A DNA stretch of 64,000 nt from Stentor roeselii (taxonomy: Eukaryota; Ciliophora; Heterotrichea; Heterotrichida; Stentoridae): assembly GCA_006503475.1 (NCBI GenBank), contig RSEH01000126.1, forward strand, positions 62,001 through 126,000, read 5' to 3'. Below the pieces are notes generated by a model that did not search any database, had not been told where the DNA came from, and was given only the letters and a program-made list of their open reading frames with translations. Positions 9,723 to 19,641 of the stretch are shown here, piece by piece (position 1 is the stretch's first letter; each line of letters begins with the position of its first letter). Both the position numbers and the translations under genes were made by a program.

Positions 9723-10694
9723 ATGTCAAACCTCAGCCCATCTCACAGTTCAGAAGAAGAACTACCCAGCATGAAAGAACTCTGTAATTTTCGTTCAAAG
9801 CCATCATCATTCTACTCCCGTGCTCAAGTCTACCCCTTACGTCCAATGAAAAAATCAATAAACAGCTGCAGCATATGTAATTCGAAATACAACAACACAA
9901 CGACTCTTCCCTTCCTACTCCCTTCCTGCGGGCATACCTTCTGCAAAGGATGTCTTTCAAAAATGTCCTACAAAGCAATGATCCGATGTTCCATCTGCAG
10001 CAGTATGACTTACAAAAAGTTAAAAAAACTTCCAGTCAATTATGCATTGTTAGAAGCTTGTGAGTCTCGCAATAAAAAGCCTCTTTGCCAAGAGCACAAC
10101 TCAGAATTCATGGCTTTTTGCGTGAATGACGAGAGTTTATTATGTGGAAAATGCACCATGGCTCATCGATCTCATCGAATTTTTCTATTAACTGACCCGG
10201 AAATACAGAAAATCGCAAATAGCAAGAAAAATTCACTGGACCATGAAGAAGAGGAACTTTTCAGTCGTCAGTCGATTTGGAATGAAAAAAAAGCTGAGTT
10301 TCAAGAAGGACTTTTAGAACTTCAGGCTTTGGTCAGAAAACATAAGACTCGGTTTCTGGAAAATGAAAAAAAAATGACTGAAAAAATCGCTTTTGGGTGC
10401 CAGGCTTGTATTAAAGATCTTGATGATATCACTGCTAGTGAAATAGGAAATGTTAGGAAAAAGGTTAGAGAGTCTATTGAAAAAATTGATAATCGACTTA
10501 AGAGGATCAAGGAAGTCAGGAAGGCCTTTCAGGGAATGAATGTTGTTCAGAAGATTTTGAATACTTGCTCTGGGGAAGGAGTTGAAACTGAACTACCACC
10601 GGGATTGGAGTTTATGGAAAAAATTATTGAAAAGATGAAGGGAAAAATCGACTATGAACAGTGTATAAAGGAAAAAAAAGTAGTAATTAACTAA
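9723..10694 (+). CDS. TRIM-like RING + B-box + coiled-coil protein, putative E3 ubiquitin ligase
   Basis: 323 residues. RING ligands visible: C49, C52, C69, H71, C74, C77, C89, C92. A B-box follows: C122, H125, C133, D136, C141, C144, H148, H151. Residues ~170-270 are charged and coiled-coil-like. This RBCC order is that of TRIM-type ubiquitin ligases; no C-terminal substrate domain is present, so the coiled coil probably mediates assembly and targeting. Its stop codon TAA (10692-10694) overlaps the stop codon of the convergent gene by two bases. Confidence 0.88.
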   Translation: MSNLSPSHSSEEELPSMKELCNFRSKPSSFYSRAQVYPLRPMKKSINSCSICNSKYNNTTTLPFLLPSCGHTFCKGCLSKMSYKAMIRCSICSSMTYKKLKKLPVNYALLEACESRNKKPLCQEHNSEFMAFCVNDESLLCGKCTMAHRSHRIFLLTDPEIQKIANSKKNSLDHEEEELFSRQSIWNEKKAEFQEGLLELQALVRKHKTRFLENEKKMTEKIAFGCQACIKDLDDITASEIGNVRKKVRESIEKIDNRLKRIKEVRKAFQGMNVVQKILNTCSGEGVETELPPGLEFMEKIIEKMKGKIDYEQCIKEKKVVIN

Positions 10695-13600
10695 AATACC
10701 CCGAATTTCTTGGAAGTTTTGGATTTTCGTTCTGGTTCTAGCTTTATTAGCTCTTCTTTTGGAACGCTGATTATTGTGAATACCAGGGTTATCATGCTTT
10801 CGATTTCTGTGTTTTGGAATGGGAGATTTCTGACTAGCTTTAACAGGGTGTTAGTCAGCAACTCCGAGTTAATTTTTTCATTAACATCTTTACTTCTCTT
10901 AAGCCTCCTTTCCAGTTCCCTGATATCTTCCTTCAGCAATTTAATCTGATTCAAGTACTTTTCATTTTCACTTTTTTCCTCATTAAGTTCATTTCTAAGA
11001 TCAGAAATATCCGGTAAAGAAAAAGCAGAGCTATGAGATCTTTTCGATCCTTCAGTGATAATCGGTGACTTAGATATTAATTCTTCAGCGACATTCACTT
11101 TAAGTTCTTCACTTTGTCTTTTTTGTGCAGACCTCAACAAAGGCGGTCTCGGAGCTTTTCGCAGGGCTTGAGTCTTTGAAGCGATGAGACTGCTGATCGA
11201 CTCAGAAATCGAGTTATTTATAAAAAATCCTCCAAGAGACTCCTCAGCTGAATGAATAAAACACTCAAGTTCAGAGATCTTAACTTTGTACTTCTCACAG
11301 TTATCACAATGCTTCTTCAGTGACTCAAACGACGAAATCGACTGAGTAAGGCTGAGGTTTTCTTTCTTGTAACTAGATAAAACACTTTCACTTCTCAGCA
11401 GAGCATTATTAAGCCGAGAAATTTCTTCCTTGTCAAAAATCGATGCTTCTTCATAATCTGATATTTTGTTTTTTAGTGTCTCTTGAGAGTCTCGTAGTTT
11501 TATTTCGTATTCTTCTTGTTTAAGCTGCATTTTGTACATTTCTGCATCTTTTTCAGATAGGTCAGTCTTCAGTGACTCGCATTGGACTTGGCATTCGGAA
11601 AGACTCGTCGTTAACTTTAACACTTGATCGATTTTTTCTGATAGTTGAAGCTGTAGTTTTTTTTTCTCTGATGTGAATGACTCGATTTTCACTTGAAGTA
11701 CTTCGATTTTTTCGCTGAAGTCTTCTTCTAGTCGCTTTTTCTCTGATTTTTGAGTTGCTTCTGAAAGTTGTTTTAAAGTTAAAAGTTGATTTTCTTTGTC
11801 TTCCAGTTGTTTTTCTTTTTCTTCTAGTTGACTTGCAAGGTCTTGAAATTTTTGAAGGTTTTTGTGAAGGTCTTGGTTTTCTGTTGAAAGTTTTGAAAGT
11901 CTTTCTGAAAGAAGCTTGTTTTGGGTGAAGGTCGAGTCAAGTTCTTTTATTTTTAACTCGTTGATTTTTATTTGGTCGTCTTTTTCTTTTAGAAGTTTTT
12001 CGAGAGTTGAAGACTGTTTTTGAACTTTTTCGAAGGATTCTGAGATTTTTTGCTTTTCTTGGAAGAGCTTAGGAATCTCTTCTAAAGATTTTAAACGAGT
12101 TTCTTGGTCTTGAATGATAGAATCTTGAGACTCGATTTGGTTTTTAAGTGAATTTGTTAGGGTGTCTTTTGATGAGATCTCTGAAGTTAACTCCGAGATT
12201 TTTTTCTCCATTTTAAGTATCTGGGACTCTTTAGTGTTCAGGTTTTTCACAAGTGATTCGTGGTCGTTTAGAGTGAATTTCAGGTTTTCCAGAGATTTTT
12301 CTCTTATTTTCAGAATTGATTTTAGGTCTTCTATCTGATTTTGAAGTTCTGCACATTCCTGGTTCTTTTGAGTTAGTTGTTCGCATTGGACTTCAAGTTT
12401 TGAGATTTTTTCAAGTGAGGTCTCCAGCTGTTGTCGAAGAAGAAGGTCTTCTTTGACCTGGTTTGACTTTTTTTCGAATTCTTTTATGACTTTAGCTAAA
12501 CTTTCACATTCGATGGTTTTACTTAAAAGTTCAGATTCTTTTAACCTGAGGACTTTTTGGTTTTTTTTGCTTTCTTCGTCGAGGTCTTTGAGTTCAGATT
12601 CTTTTAATTTAAGGTCGTTAGCGAGTTTCTGGTTTTTTTGGGTAAAATCTTGAATTTCTTCACTTTTTTCAGTAAAAACATTTTGAAGAGCTTTTTGTGC
12701 TTCGAGCTTCTGAACTTGAAGAAGGTCTTTGAGGTCTTTAATACTTGTCTTGAGTGATTCAATGTTCATCTCAAGTCCTTCAACTGTTGTTTTTAAATCA
12801 AGAATTTCTTCATCTTTTTCGATGAGTGACTTTTTTAAATCCTTTTCTTTTTCTTTTAGTTCATCAAGGTCTTGCTGTTTGTTTTGAAGGGTTTTTTTAA
12901 GTTCATCCTGAGAATTTTGAATGTTTTCTGAAAATTTCTCGAGATTTGACTTTTCTTTGTAAAGGGACTGGATTTGGCTTGTGTATTTCGAACAGTCCTG
13001 AGTGAGTTTTTCACAGGTTTCCTTAAACTTCATGTTAGATTCCGAGATTTTTTTCAGTTGATTTTCAAGATTTTCTATTTTTTCATAAGATTTTTTTAAT
13101 TCTGCTGAATTTTTTTCATTTTCAGAAGAAATCCTGATTTTTTCATTAGTTTCTTCTTTAATTTTTTTCTGGTATCCTGCGATTTCCTGTTCTAACACCC
13201 AAACCTTCTGCCTTTCCCGAGCAATTTCTTGTTTTTCTTTATTAATATCAACCATCTGCAAGACATTAAAGCTTTTAGCGAGTCTTTTTTCTTCCTGTTC
13301 CAGTCTTGCCCTGACATCATCCATCTGTGCATCAAGTGAATTCCTGACTTCATCAACAGCTTTTTCCGCCCATTTTTTCGAGTAATTATAAAGTCTATCA
13401 TAAGTTTGCAAAGATTCTGAAAGTTTGTAGTTTTCTTGAATCATTTCTTCACATTTTTCCTTAATACAAGAACTATCATCTTTTAAATCCAGGTAAATTT
13501 GTTCAGACTCACAAAGTTTTTCCTTCATTTTTTTCACTTCATTTTTATATTTTTCTATTTCTTTCAAATTTTCCTTTCTTTCAATATTCCAGTCTTCCCT

Positions 13601-14395
13601 GGCCCTAGCGAAATTTTTTTCATTTTCCAATTTTCCCTTCTCGATTTTTTCTAATTCAACAATTCGATCCCTGATATTTTTCATTTCTTCATCTTTTTTC
13701 GCCATTTCAACAGTGAGTTCGCTTTGAAGTCTGCGAGTTTTAATCTTTTCAGCCTTCAGTTCTTCCAACATTCTCGAGCCTTCTGAGTCAATTGAAGAAA
13801 GTTCTTCGATTCTAGGTGATTTGGTAGTCCTAAGTGGAGAGTTGAAAGGAGAATGCTTGAAATGAATATCACTATCCCGAGTGGCTGAAGCGACTTGACT
13901 TTTAAACAGGTTTCTTTCTTCTTCATATAAACTCGCGACGTTTACCCCAAGTTTTTCCCTGAGCATATTTTGGAATTTCAAGCTACTTTGAAGAAACTGC
14001 TGAATATTCCGAACAAGAAAATTCAACTTTTCTTTATACTCCGAAGACTCTTTTTTCCCTCTTTTCCAAGTCTTGATAATGTCTCGTTCACGTTGAAGAG
14101 TCTCTACTTTTTCTTTTAGGTTCTTGTTTTCCGCCTCGATTTCTAAGATTTTCGGGTTACTCGAAGTCGACTTTGAATTCGATATCGTTCTTGGAACTGG
14201 AGTTTTTTGCTTGAAGACTTCCGGAGAACGTGTTTGGGACAAAGGATTTTTCGTGTGTTCAAATTTTTCACGGTCTGGATTTGAAACTCGTGGAGAAAGG
14301 TTTAAGTCTTTGTTTTCGATATCGGGAACTTGGGTTTTGAAGCTAAGGTAATGTCGAGAAACCTCGAACTTGCTGAAAGTATCTCTGTAGTTCAT
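10691..14395 (-). CDS. Large coiled-coil protein
   Basis: 1234 residues in one exon. Residues 1-80 are Ser/Pro-rich and probably disordered; about 80-1030 is nearly continuous Glu/Lys/Leu/Gln coiled coil with regular heptads; a short Ser/Arg-rich linker precedes a second coiled coil near 1110-1170 and a Leu-rich C-terminal helix. No head domain, so not a kinesin or myosin. Composition fits a centrosomal, basal-body or cortical scaffold, common in ciliates. The end overlaps the TRIM-like gene: stop TAG occupies 10693-10691. Confidence 0.85.
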   Translation of the reverse strand: MNYRDTFSKFEVSRHYLSFKTQVPDIENKDLNLSPRVSNPDREKFEHTKNPLSQTRSPEVFKQKTPVPRTISNSKSTSSNPKILEIEAENKNLKEKVETLQRERDIIKTWKRGKKESSEYKEKLNFLVRNIQQFLQSSLKFQNMLREKLGVNVASLYEEERNLFKSQVASATRDSDIHFKHSPFNSPLRTTKSPRIEELSSIDSEGSRMLEELKAEKIKTRRLQSELTVEMAKKDEEMKNIRDRIVELEKIEKGKLENEKNFARAREDWNIERKENLKEIEKYKNEVKKMKEKLCESEQIYLDLKDDSSCIKEKCEEMIQENYKLSESLQTYDRLYNYSKKWAEKAVDEVRNSLDAQMDDVRARLEQEEKRLAKSFNVLQMVDINKEKQEIARERQKVWVLEQEIAGYQKKIKEETNEKIRISSENEKNSAELKKSYEKIENLENQLKKISESNMKFKETCEKLTQDCSKYTSQIQSLYKEKSNLEKFSENIQNSQDELKKTLQNKQQDLDELKEKEKDLKKSLIEKDEEILDLKTTVEGLEMNIESLKTSIKDLKDLLQVQKLEAQKALQNVFTEKSEEIQDFTQKNQKLANDLKLKESELKDLDEESKKNQKVLRLKESELLSKTIECESLAKVIKEFEKKSNQVKEDLLLRQQLETSLEKISKLEVQCEQLTQKNQECAELQNQIEDLKSILKIREKSLENLKFTLNDHESLVKNLNTKESQILKMEKKISELTSEISSKDTLTNSLKNQIESQDSIIQDQETRLKSLEEIPKLFQEKQKISESFEKVQKQSSTLEKLLKEKDDQIKINELKIKELDSTFTQNKLLSERLSKLSTENQDLHKNLQKFQDLASQLEEKEKQLEDKENQLLTLKQLSEATQKSEKKRLEEDFSEKIEVLQVKIESFTSEKKKLQLQLSEKIDQVLKLTTSLSECQVQCESLKTDLSEKDAEMYKMQLKQEEYEIKLRDSQETLKNKISDYEEASIFDKEEISRLNNALLRSESVLSSYKKENLSLTQSISSFESLKKHCDNCEKYKVKISELECFIHSAEESLGGFFINNSISESISSLIASKTQALRKAPRPPLLRSAQKRQSEELKVNVAEELISKSPIITEGSKRSHSSAFSLPDISDLRNELNEEKSENEKYLNQIKLLKEDIRELERRLKRSKDVNEKINSELLTNTLLKLVRNLPFQNTEIESMITLVFTIISVPKEELIKLEPERKSKTSKKFGVF

Positions 14396-14405
14396 TAATA
14401 GTTAA

Positions 14406-14505
14406 GGAATTATTAGTATTTTTATGGGTTTGAATGTGGAGTTGGTAAAATTTATAGAAGGAATTTTTAGTATTTCTAAAAGTGGAGTTGGTAAAAAGTT
14501 ATAGA
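14406..14505. repeat. Imperfect ~50-bp duplication just upstream of the coiled-coil gene
   Basis: Two adjacent imperfect copies: 14406-14459 and 14460-14505. Both begin GGAATT-T-TAGTATTT and end GTGGAGTTGGTAAAA followed by TTATAGA. It lies within 110 bp upstream of the start codon of the 1234-residue coiled-coil gene, so it could duplicate promoter or 5' UTR sequence. No function can be read from it. Confidence 0.6.
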
Positions 14506-14564
14506 AAAATTCTTTTCACAAAATAAAGAAAATAATCTTCATAAGTGATAAGACTATTTTTAAA

Positions 14565-15413
14565 TTAGTATTTAAAAACTCTACTTTCAAACTCCAAGCT
14601 AGTTTTTTCTTCTTTATTGTGAACAGGAGTGAAGTACTTAGGACTAAATGCGACGACTCTGCCCCTTCTAGACACAGGAGTCAACATAGGTCTCAGATCA
14701 GGGACCCTGACTTTTTTTCCTTTAAACTTTAAAGTTTTCGGAATGACCATGGGTTGACTTCGAATAGCTTGAAACTTATTTAAGTTCTGCAATGAAACTT
14801 GGACTTCATCAGGGAAAATTTGAGTCAAGATCTTCCAGTCCTCGACCTTCGGGGTGTAGCAGGACTCTTTAACCGAGTTGATAATCAACCCGATGATGAT
14901 CAGTCCTGCGATCACACAAGTCAAGGTCAAAGCAATCGTGTAAGCCTTTTGCTCTGTCGAGCTTTTGCCGCTTAGGTACTTTTGCGCCAGGAGGTAAACA
15001 ATAAGAAAAAGCATGACCATCACTGCTACCAGGATTGGAATAAAAAAACAATGAGCGGCTCCGTTTTTACATGACTCGCGCGGAAGGCATTTTCTTTTGA
15101 TGATGAATTTCATTTTGTATTTAGTTGAACAGATCTCGCATTTTGACTGGTCTAGGTCTTTGCCTAGAGACACTAACCACGTTTTTAAACATTCCTCGTG
15201 AACGAATTTCACTGAACCTGAACATTTACATGGACGGATGTATTTGTCGGTGTTTGGGTCGGATTCTAGACAGATTCGACAGGATTTTTCTTCGGATTCC
15301 GATGTTACGTGTTGGAGGTCGATTGATGGGTGAACTTTTTTTTCTCGTTTTGAGTAGCCTGAAAATGTGAAGGATATGTTTTCGTTTTCAGTAAGATCTG
15401 ATTGTTCATTCAT
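14565..15413 (-). CDS. MARCH-type RING-CH membrane E3 ubiquitin ligase
   Basis: 282 residues. RING-CH (C4HC3) ligands: C45, C48, C62, C64, H72, C75, C92, C95, with the typical RPCKCSGSVKFVHEECLKTW core. Two transmembrane segments follow at about 121-143 and 156-182. This order (N-terminal RINGv, then two membrane spans) is that of MARCH/Doa10-like ligases that ubiquitinate membrane proteins in endomembranes. The cytosolic tail (183-282) is basic and has no recognised domain. Start is 64 bp from the stop of the uS4 gene on the same strand's downstream side. Confidence 0.88.
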   Translation of the reverse strand: MNEQSDLTENENISFTFSGYSKREKKVHPSIDLQHVTSESEEKSCRICLESDPNTDKYIRPCKCSGSVKFVHEECLKTWLVSLGKDLDQSKCEICSTKYKMKFIIKRKCLPRESCKNGAAHCFFIPILVAVMVMLFLIVYLLAQKYLSGKSSTEQKAYTIALTLTCVIAGLIIIGLIINSVKESCYTPKVEDWKILTQIFPDEVQVSLQNLNKFQAIRSQPMVIPKTLKFKGKKVRVPDLRPMLTPVSRRGRVVAFSPKYFTPVHNKEEKTSLEFESRVFKY

Positions 15414-15477
15414 ATTGAATTCTATAAGAAACTCAATAACCTTTCAAAAATCTAATCCAAAATCTACCTAACTTTAA

Positions 15478-16053
15478 CTAATCATCCTCTTCATCACCAG
15501 CAGCTTTCTTAGCAGCTCTGGCCAAGTTCCTCCTCTTGACTCTTCCAGCTCTTCCTCCACTCAACGAGGAGTTAGGATCATATTCAATATATTTTTCACT
15601 ATCAACTCTTACCAAAAAGCTAGGAACATTGACGATTTGCCTTCCAACCCTGATATGTCTCTGTCTAATCAGGACTCTGGCATGATGAATGCTTTTCGCC
15701 ATGTTTTTTTTGAAGACCTTTGTCTGAAGTCGCCTTTCCAAGAACTTCTGGAGAGTCAGTCCAAGAACGAAATCGAGTTTTTTCTCGTTTTCATTCAACA
15801 GGCCCAGTCTCACCATTCTTCTGATAAGCGCGTTTCCTTCAAAGATTCTTCTTGGATGAGACTCTTCGAGAGTAAGAAGTTCTCTGGCTGCCTTACGAAT
15901 TTTTGCTAAAGTCAGCTGAAGTCTCCAGACTTCTCTTTTGTTTTTCAGACCGTATTGACCCACCAGCATCATTTCTTGGTCAAGTCTTTCTTTTTCGAAT
16001 GGTCTTCTGGGAGCTTTGGCAGTTCGGCTTCGGTTTCTGTAAGACTTCGTCAT
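15478..16053 (-). CDS. RPS9: 40S ribosomal protein S9 (uS4)
   Basis: 191 residues, full length for eukaryotic uS4 (about 190-195). The start [21 protein letters not shown]-like N-terminus and the S4 RNA-binding domain ([40 protein letters not shown]) are unmistakable. The protein binds 18S rRNA early in 40S assembly and lies near the mRNA entry channel. The tail is acidic (GDEEDD). No intron. A useful housekeeping anchor for codon use and phylogeny. Confidence 0.98.
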   Translation of the reverse strand: MTKSYRNRSRTAKAPRRPFEKERLDQEMMLVGQYGLKNKREVWRLQLTLAKIRKAARELLTLEESHPRRIFEGNALIRRMVRLGLLNENEKKLDFVLGLTLQKFLERRLQTKVFKKNMAKSIHHARVLIRQRHIRVGRQIVNVPSFLVRVDSEKYIEYDPNSSLSGGRAGRVKRRNLARAAKKAAGDEEDD

Positions 16054-16173
16054 TTTCAGCCACTCTTTATTTGGATGATTTAAATGGAACTTAGATGTCT
16101 TGGAATTTTAGGATTTGGGATGATGGTTGAGGAAGGTAAATCCTCTTACAAAACAATAAATAGTTTACATTAG

Positions 16174-18624
16174 TTATTCATTTATGTTAATTACTTCTGT
16201 TACAAGCTCATAAAGAATGATATCAGCCAAGTCAATCTTCACTTGTGTTTCTTCAAATTCATAATCAAGCCATTTATCTTCTTCAGAAAGAACCTCAGCA
16301 TAAATAACCCTATCAAGTTGCTTCTCTTTATACTTAAGTATCGAATTTTCATTTGTAAAAGTTTCAGGATCCAGTTCTTCATGTTTGCCAATCGAAAAAA
16401 GTGACAAAATTTTGATATCTTGAAGAATTTTACTAAAAATCTGTTCATAACTTTTCGGTTTTAACTGTAAAAAACAGTTTTTTCCCCAAGGAAGTGGTTT
16501 CCCTCGAAATCCAAAAGGTCTGAACTGTTGAACAAGATAATTAACAGAATCAACAATAAGCCTCTTATAAACCATTTCAATTTTCAATGTTTCCTGGTCA
16601 CGATATTCACTATTTTGTTCAAAAACCTCAATTTTCAAGCTTTCCTCAGCATTAAAAATATCATCAAACTGAAAAATTTCAGTATCAGTAAAGCTTCCAA
16701 TTTGAAGATCTTGAATTTTATCAAGTTCATCAAGAGGGTTTTTTTCAAGAGGTTTTCTTAATTTTTCTAGAATTCCATGAAAATCTAGACTTTTTAATAC
16801 TTTTTCAGCGAATTTGATCATAACATCAGAATTAAGGACTCTTTTCGTGTCGCTGGCTTCATTTTCAATAGGTTTCAAGTCGATTTTCAAAGAAGGGACA
16901 ACAGGCTCTGGAGGACTTTGGGTGTATCCGAAGTCGATTTCAGCTGAATTCATTTCAGAAGTTTCGAAAAAACCTTCATGAAGCCTGATGACTGAGCGAC
17001 TATGAGAAATTCCTTGAGTTCTTTCATCTGAAGAGCTACTCGATCCACTGATATCTTCTTTTCCTTTGATTTTATTGACAAACTCTTCAGAATTTCTCAA
17101 ATCATTTAAAAACGAATGAAGTGTTTGTTTTTTTTTCTGAGTTTTCGCAAGAAACTCGTTATTTTGGTCTTTAGAAAGACTAGAAATAAACAAATTCCTC
17201 CTTTTTTCTATCTCCGGGTGAAGAAGACTGATCAAAGAACTAAACTTTTTCTCTATTTGAAAAGTGAGACTCTTATGAAGGTCCGAATGAAAAGCTTTAG
17301 AAACGTCAGCAAGAGTTGAAAGTTCAAAAAGTTTCAGCTGCTCAAGAAGGAACAAGTTGCTCAAGTCGCTTGAAAGTCCTTCACTGACGAGGTCATTTAA
17401 ATGTTGTGTTGAAAGTTTAGAAGTGGAAGAGATGCTCAGTCCAGGGTGTTGAGAGATGCTCGGAAAAGCTTTGAAGAAAATGACTGGATGACTGGATAAG
17501 GAAAGAACTGAAGGCGACGCGGGGATGTTTATCTGACACTGTTCATTCACTTCTAGTTTAACTTTCTGAACTCTTGGAATAAAGAGAGAAAAAGTGCAGG
17601 TTGATAAAATCACTGGAATTTTCGTGATTTTTAATGAACTTTGAGTCTGAAAACTTAGACTTTGAGTTTTCTTTTGATGTAAATTTTGTTGAGATATGTG
17701 AAGTTCTGGAATTTCCTCATTTCTTTGTAGGGATAAATCAAGTGACTTCGAAAGTTGACCGTCTCCTGAAAAGTTTTCCTTTTGTTTGATTTTAGCGTTT
17801 TCAGTTCGAATAAAGGAAAACTGCCTCTGCCCGTCACTTTCGAAGCTCATATCATTCGCCTGGATGTCAGAAATCTCATCAATCGAGGGCTTTCGTGCAA
17901 GGTGATCGTCGAAATGGTCGACATCATTTTTTCCACGATCTTTTGAGTACATTTCTTGCACTTTGTTCAAATAGTCTCTTGGATAACTCGTCATTGATTC
18001 ACTTTTGTTGTTTTTCGGGAAAGATTCAAGGAATTTTCCGGAATTTCCTGATTTTTTCGACCTTTTTCGGGTCTTTTTCTTGGTTTTTTGAAAGTTTTGA
18101 AGACGAATTTGGTTGTTTTGGAATTTTAGTTCTTGTTTTCGGATCTCGTTTTGGATTTGGTTGTGTTTTTGGTCTTTTTCTTTGTTTAACTTTGTGGATT
18201 TCGCTTTTAATAGAGATTTTTTTATGATTCTTTCGATGTTTAGCTGGTTTGAGTACTTTTTTATTGCGTTTACCTTCTGGGCGAGTTCTAAATGGTTGAA
18301 AAAAGATTTGCTTATGACTGAATGAGGCCTTTGCAGTTCTTTTGAATTGTTGAATAGCTCGACACTTACACTTCCTTTGTTTTTAGCTCTTTTGAAGTAT
18401 TTGCTTGATTCTCGAAGACCGTTTGTGTTGCTTTTCAGTGCTTTTTCTGCTTTAGGAGTGTTCAGCTTTTTCATCATGTGTTTTTTTTGTGGCTTTAAGG
18501 TTTCTTTTGATAGCTTTTTGGGTACTGGTGTTTTGGACTTGATGATTGGAGAACTGAAGAACTCGCCTTTATCCTGATTGATTTTTGATATAAGTATCGC
18601 TCGGTTATCTTCAAAAAGATTCAT
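16174..18624 (-). CDS. Large protein with DUF4378-like C-terminal domain
   Basis: 816 residues. Mostly disordered Ser/Lys/Asn-rich sequence with short coiled coils. The last ~130 residues form a conserved-looking domain: YKRLIVDSVNYLVQQFRPFG ... W ... then EDKWLDYEFEETQVKIDLADIILYELVTEVI. This matches the layout of the DUF4378 domain seen at the C-terminus of CEP350 and plant TRM/LONGIFOLIA proteins (fVDxxNExL ... W-x-D-x-x-x-E-x-x-x-V-x-x-D-I-x-x-I-x-x-D-L-V-x-E). Those proteins bind microtubules or centrosomes, so a cortical or basal-body role is likely. A second gene of this type lies at 60451-64000. Confidence 0.7.
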   Translation of the reverse strand: MNLFEDNRAILISKINQDKGEFFSSPIIKSKTPVPKKLSKETLKPQKKHMMKKLNTPKAEKALKSNTNGLRESSKYFKRAKNKGSVSVELFNNSKELQRPHSVISKSFFNHLELAQKVNAIKKYSNQLNIERIIKKSLLKAKSTKLNKEKDQKHNQIQNEIRKQELKFQNNQIRLQNFQKTKKKTRKRSKKSGNSGKFLESFPKNNKSESMTSYPRDYLNKVQEMYSKDRGKNDVDHFDDHLARKPSIDEISDIQANDMSFESDGQRQFSFIRTENAKIKQKENFSGDGQLSKSLDLSLQRNEEIPELHISQQNLHQKKTQSLSFQTQSSLKITKIPVILSTCTFSLFIPRVQKVKLEVNEQCQINIPASPSVLSLSSHPVIFFKAFPSISQHPGLSISSTSKLSTQHLNDLVSEGLSSDLSNLFLLEQLKLFELSTLADVSKAFHSDLHKSLTFQIEKKFSSLISLLHPEIEKRRNLFISSLSKDQNNEFLAKTQKKKQTLHSFLNDLRNSEEFVNKIKGKEDISGSSSSSDERTQGISHSRSVIRLHEGFFETSEMNSAEIDFGYTQSPPEPVVPSLKIDLKPIENEASDTKRVLNSDVMIKFAEKVLKSLDFHGILEKLRKPLEKNPLDELDKIQDLQIGSFTDTEIFQFDDIFNAEESLKIEVFEQNSEYRDQETLKIEMVYKRLIVDSVNYLVQQFRPFGFRGKPLPWGKNCFLQLKPKSYEQIFSKILQDIKILSLFSIGKHEELDPETFTNENSILKYKEKQLDRVIYAEVLSEEDKWLDYEFEETQVKIDLADIILYELVTEVININE

Positions 18625-18689
18625 TTTTAAATAATATGAAAGAATTCGAGAATCATCATAGATGACAAAATTTCATTAATGTGTAAGTC

Positions 18690-19022
18690 ATGGTTGCATA
18701 TAAAAGTATGGCCCACTTTTTGATTCTTGCAGGACTGGCGATCGGAACAGCAGCCTACGCATCAAGACATGCTGTAAGAATAATGAGTACAAAAACAGCG
18801 AAATCCCAGAGCAGTCTAGTAGAAGAATACAAGCATGCCTTTGAAGACCCGATGTCAAGAAAAGAAGCTTATTTGATTTTAGGTGTAAGCCGATCAGCAA
18901 GTGAACAAGAGATCCAAAAAGCCCATCGCACGTTAATTTTGCTTAACCACCCTGACAGAGGAGGCTCTCATTACATGGCATCAAAAATAAACGAGGCAAA
19001 AGACATTCTGATAAATAAATAG
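18690..19022 (+). CDS. PAM18: Tim14/Pam18, mitochondrial import motor J-protein
   Basis: 110 residues. A hydrophobic anchor at about 9-25 (FLILAGLAIGTAAYASRH) is followed by a short J domain with the HPD motif at 87-89, in the diagnostic context SRKEAYLILGVS ... AHRTLILLNHPDRGGSHYMASKINEAKDIL. This is the DNAJC19/Tim14 family, which stimulates mtHsp70 at the TIM23 channel in the inner membrane. Length is typical. Met7 is an alternative start. It is divergent from the DUF4378-like gene with 65 bp between starts. Confidence 0.95.
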   Translation: MVAYKSMAHFLILAGLAIGTAAYASRHAVRIMSTKTAKSQSSLVEEYKHAFEDPMSRKEAYLILGVSRSASEQEIQKAHRTLILLNHPDRGGSHYMASKINEAKDILINK

Positions 19023-19071
19023 CTAGTCTTATTAAAGTTCCCTAAAACATTAACAAGTGATTATAATCAAC

Positions 19072-19641
19072 ATGGAAACACCTTCTAAAGAAAAACTCAA
19101 GGAAATGATTGAGGTTCAAAATAAAACACTCAGTGGTTTGAAGACGGAAATGAATATATTGGAAAAGTTGAGAAATTTTTCGGATTTGAAAATCATTTAT
19201 AGATCTACTTATGATTGTTTAAGGGAAGATGAAAACTTGGTTGATAAGTTAATCACTGAAAAAAAAGAACTTGTTCGTAGTCTTTCGAAAAAGATTGAAA
19301 AACTTGAGCAGTCTAAAAAAATTGAAGCTGCTGTCTCTCGATTATTTTCTGATCAGGATGAAAGGAAAAGGAAGGAACTGGAAAAATATATAAATAAAAC
19401 GAAAAGCTTGTCTAGTTTAGATGAGTCGAAAAAAATTGATTTTATTGTAGAGAACTTGAAAATTATTAAACCGGCTTATCAGGAATATGAAAGGTTGGAG
19501 AAGAATTATAGAGATAAGGTGGATGAGTTGGTTGCTTTGCAAAAGGAAAATCAGGATACTAAGATTCAAACAGGGATTTCATCTTATTTATTGATGTTAG
19601 CGATTTTTATGTTAGTGTTAAATATATTATTTAGTTATTGA
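19072..19641 (+). CDS. Tail-anchored coiled-coil protein
   Basis: 189 residues from the first ATG of the frame (METPSKEKLKEM). Upstream in-frame codons have no ATG. Residues 5-165 are charged coiled coil (Lys, Glu, Leu). The last ~18 residues (SSYLLMLAIFMLVLNILFSY) are a single hydrophobic segment at the very C-terminus, the layout of a tail-anchored membrane protein such as SNARE-like or ER/mitochondrial outer-membrane tethers. No SNARE zero-layer motif is convincing. Follows Pam18 by 49 bp on the same strand. Confidence 0.7.
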   Translation: METPSKEKLKEMIEVQNKTLSGLKTEMNILEKLRNFSDLKIIYRSTYDCLREDENLVDKLITEKKELVRSLSKKIEKLEQSKKIEAAVSRLFSDQDERKRKELEKYINKTKSLSSLDESKKIDFIVENLKIIKPAYQEYERLEKNYRDKVDELVALQKENQDTKIQTGISSYLLMLAIFMLVLNILFSY

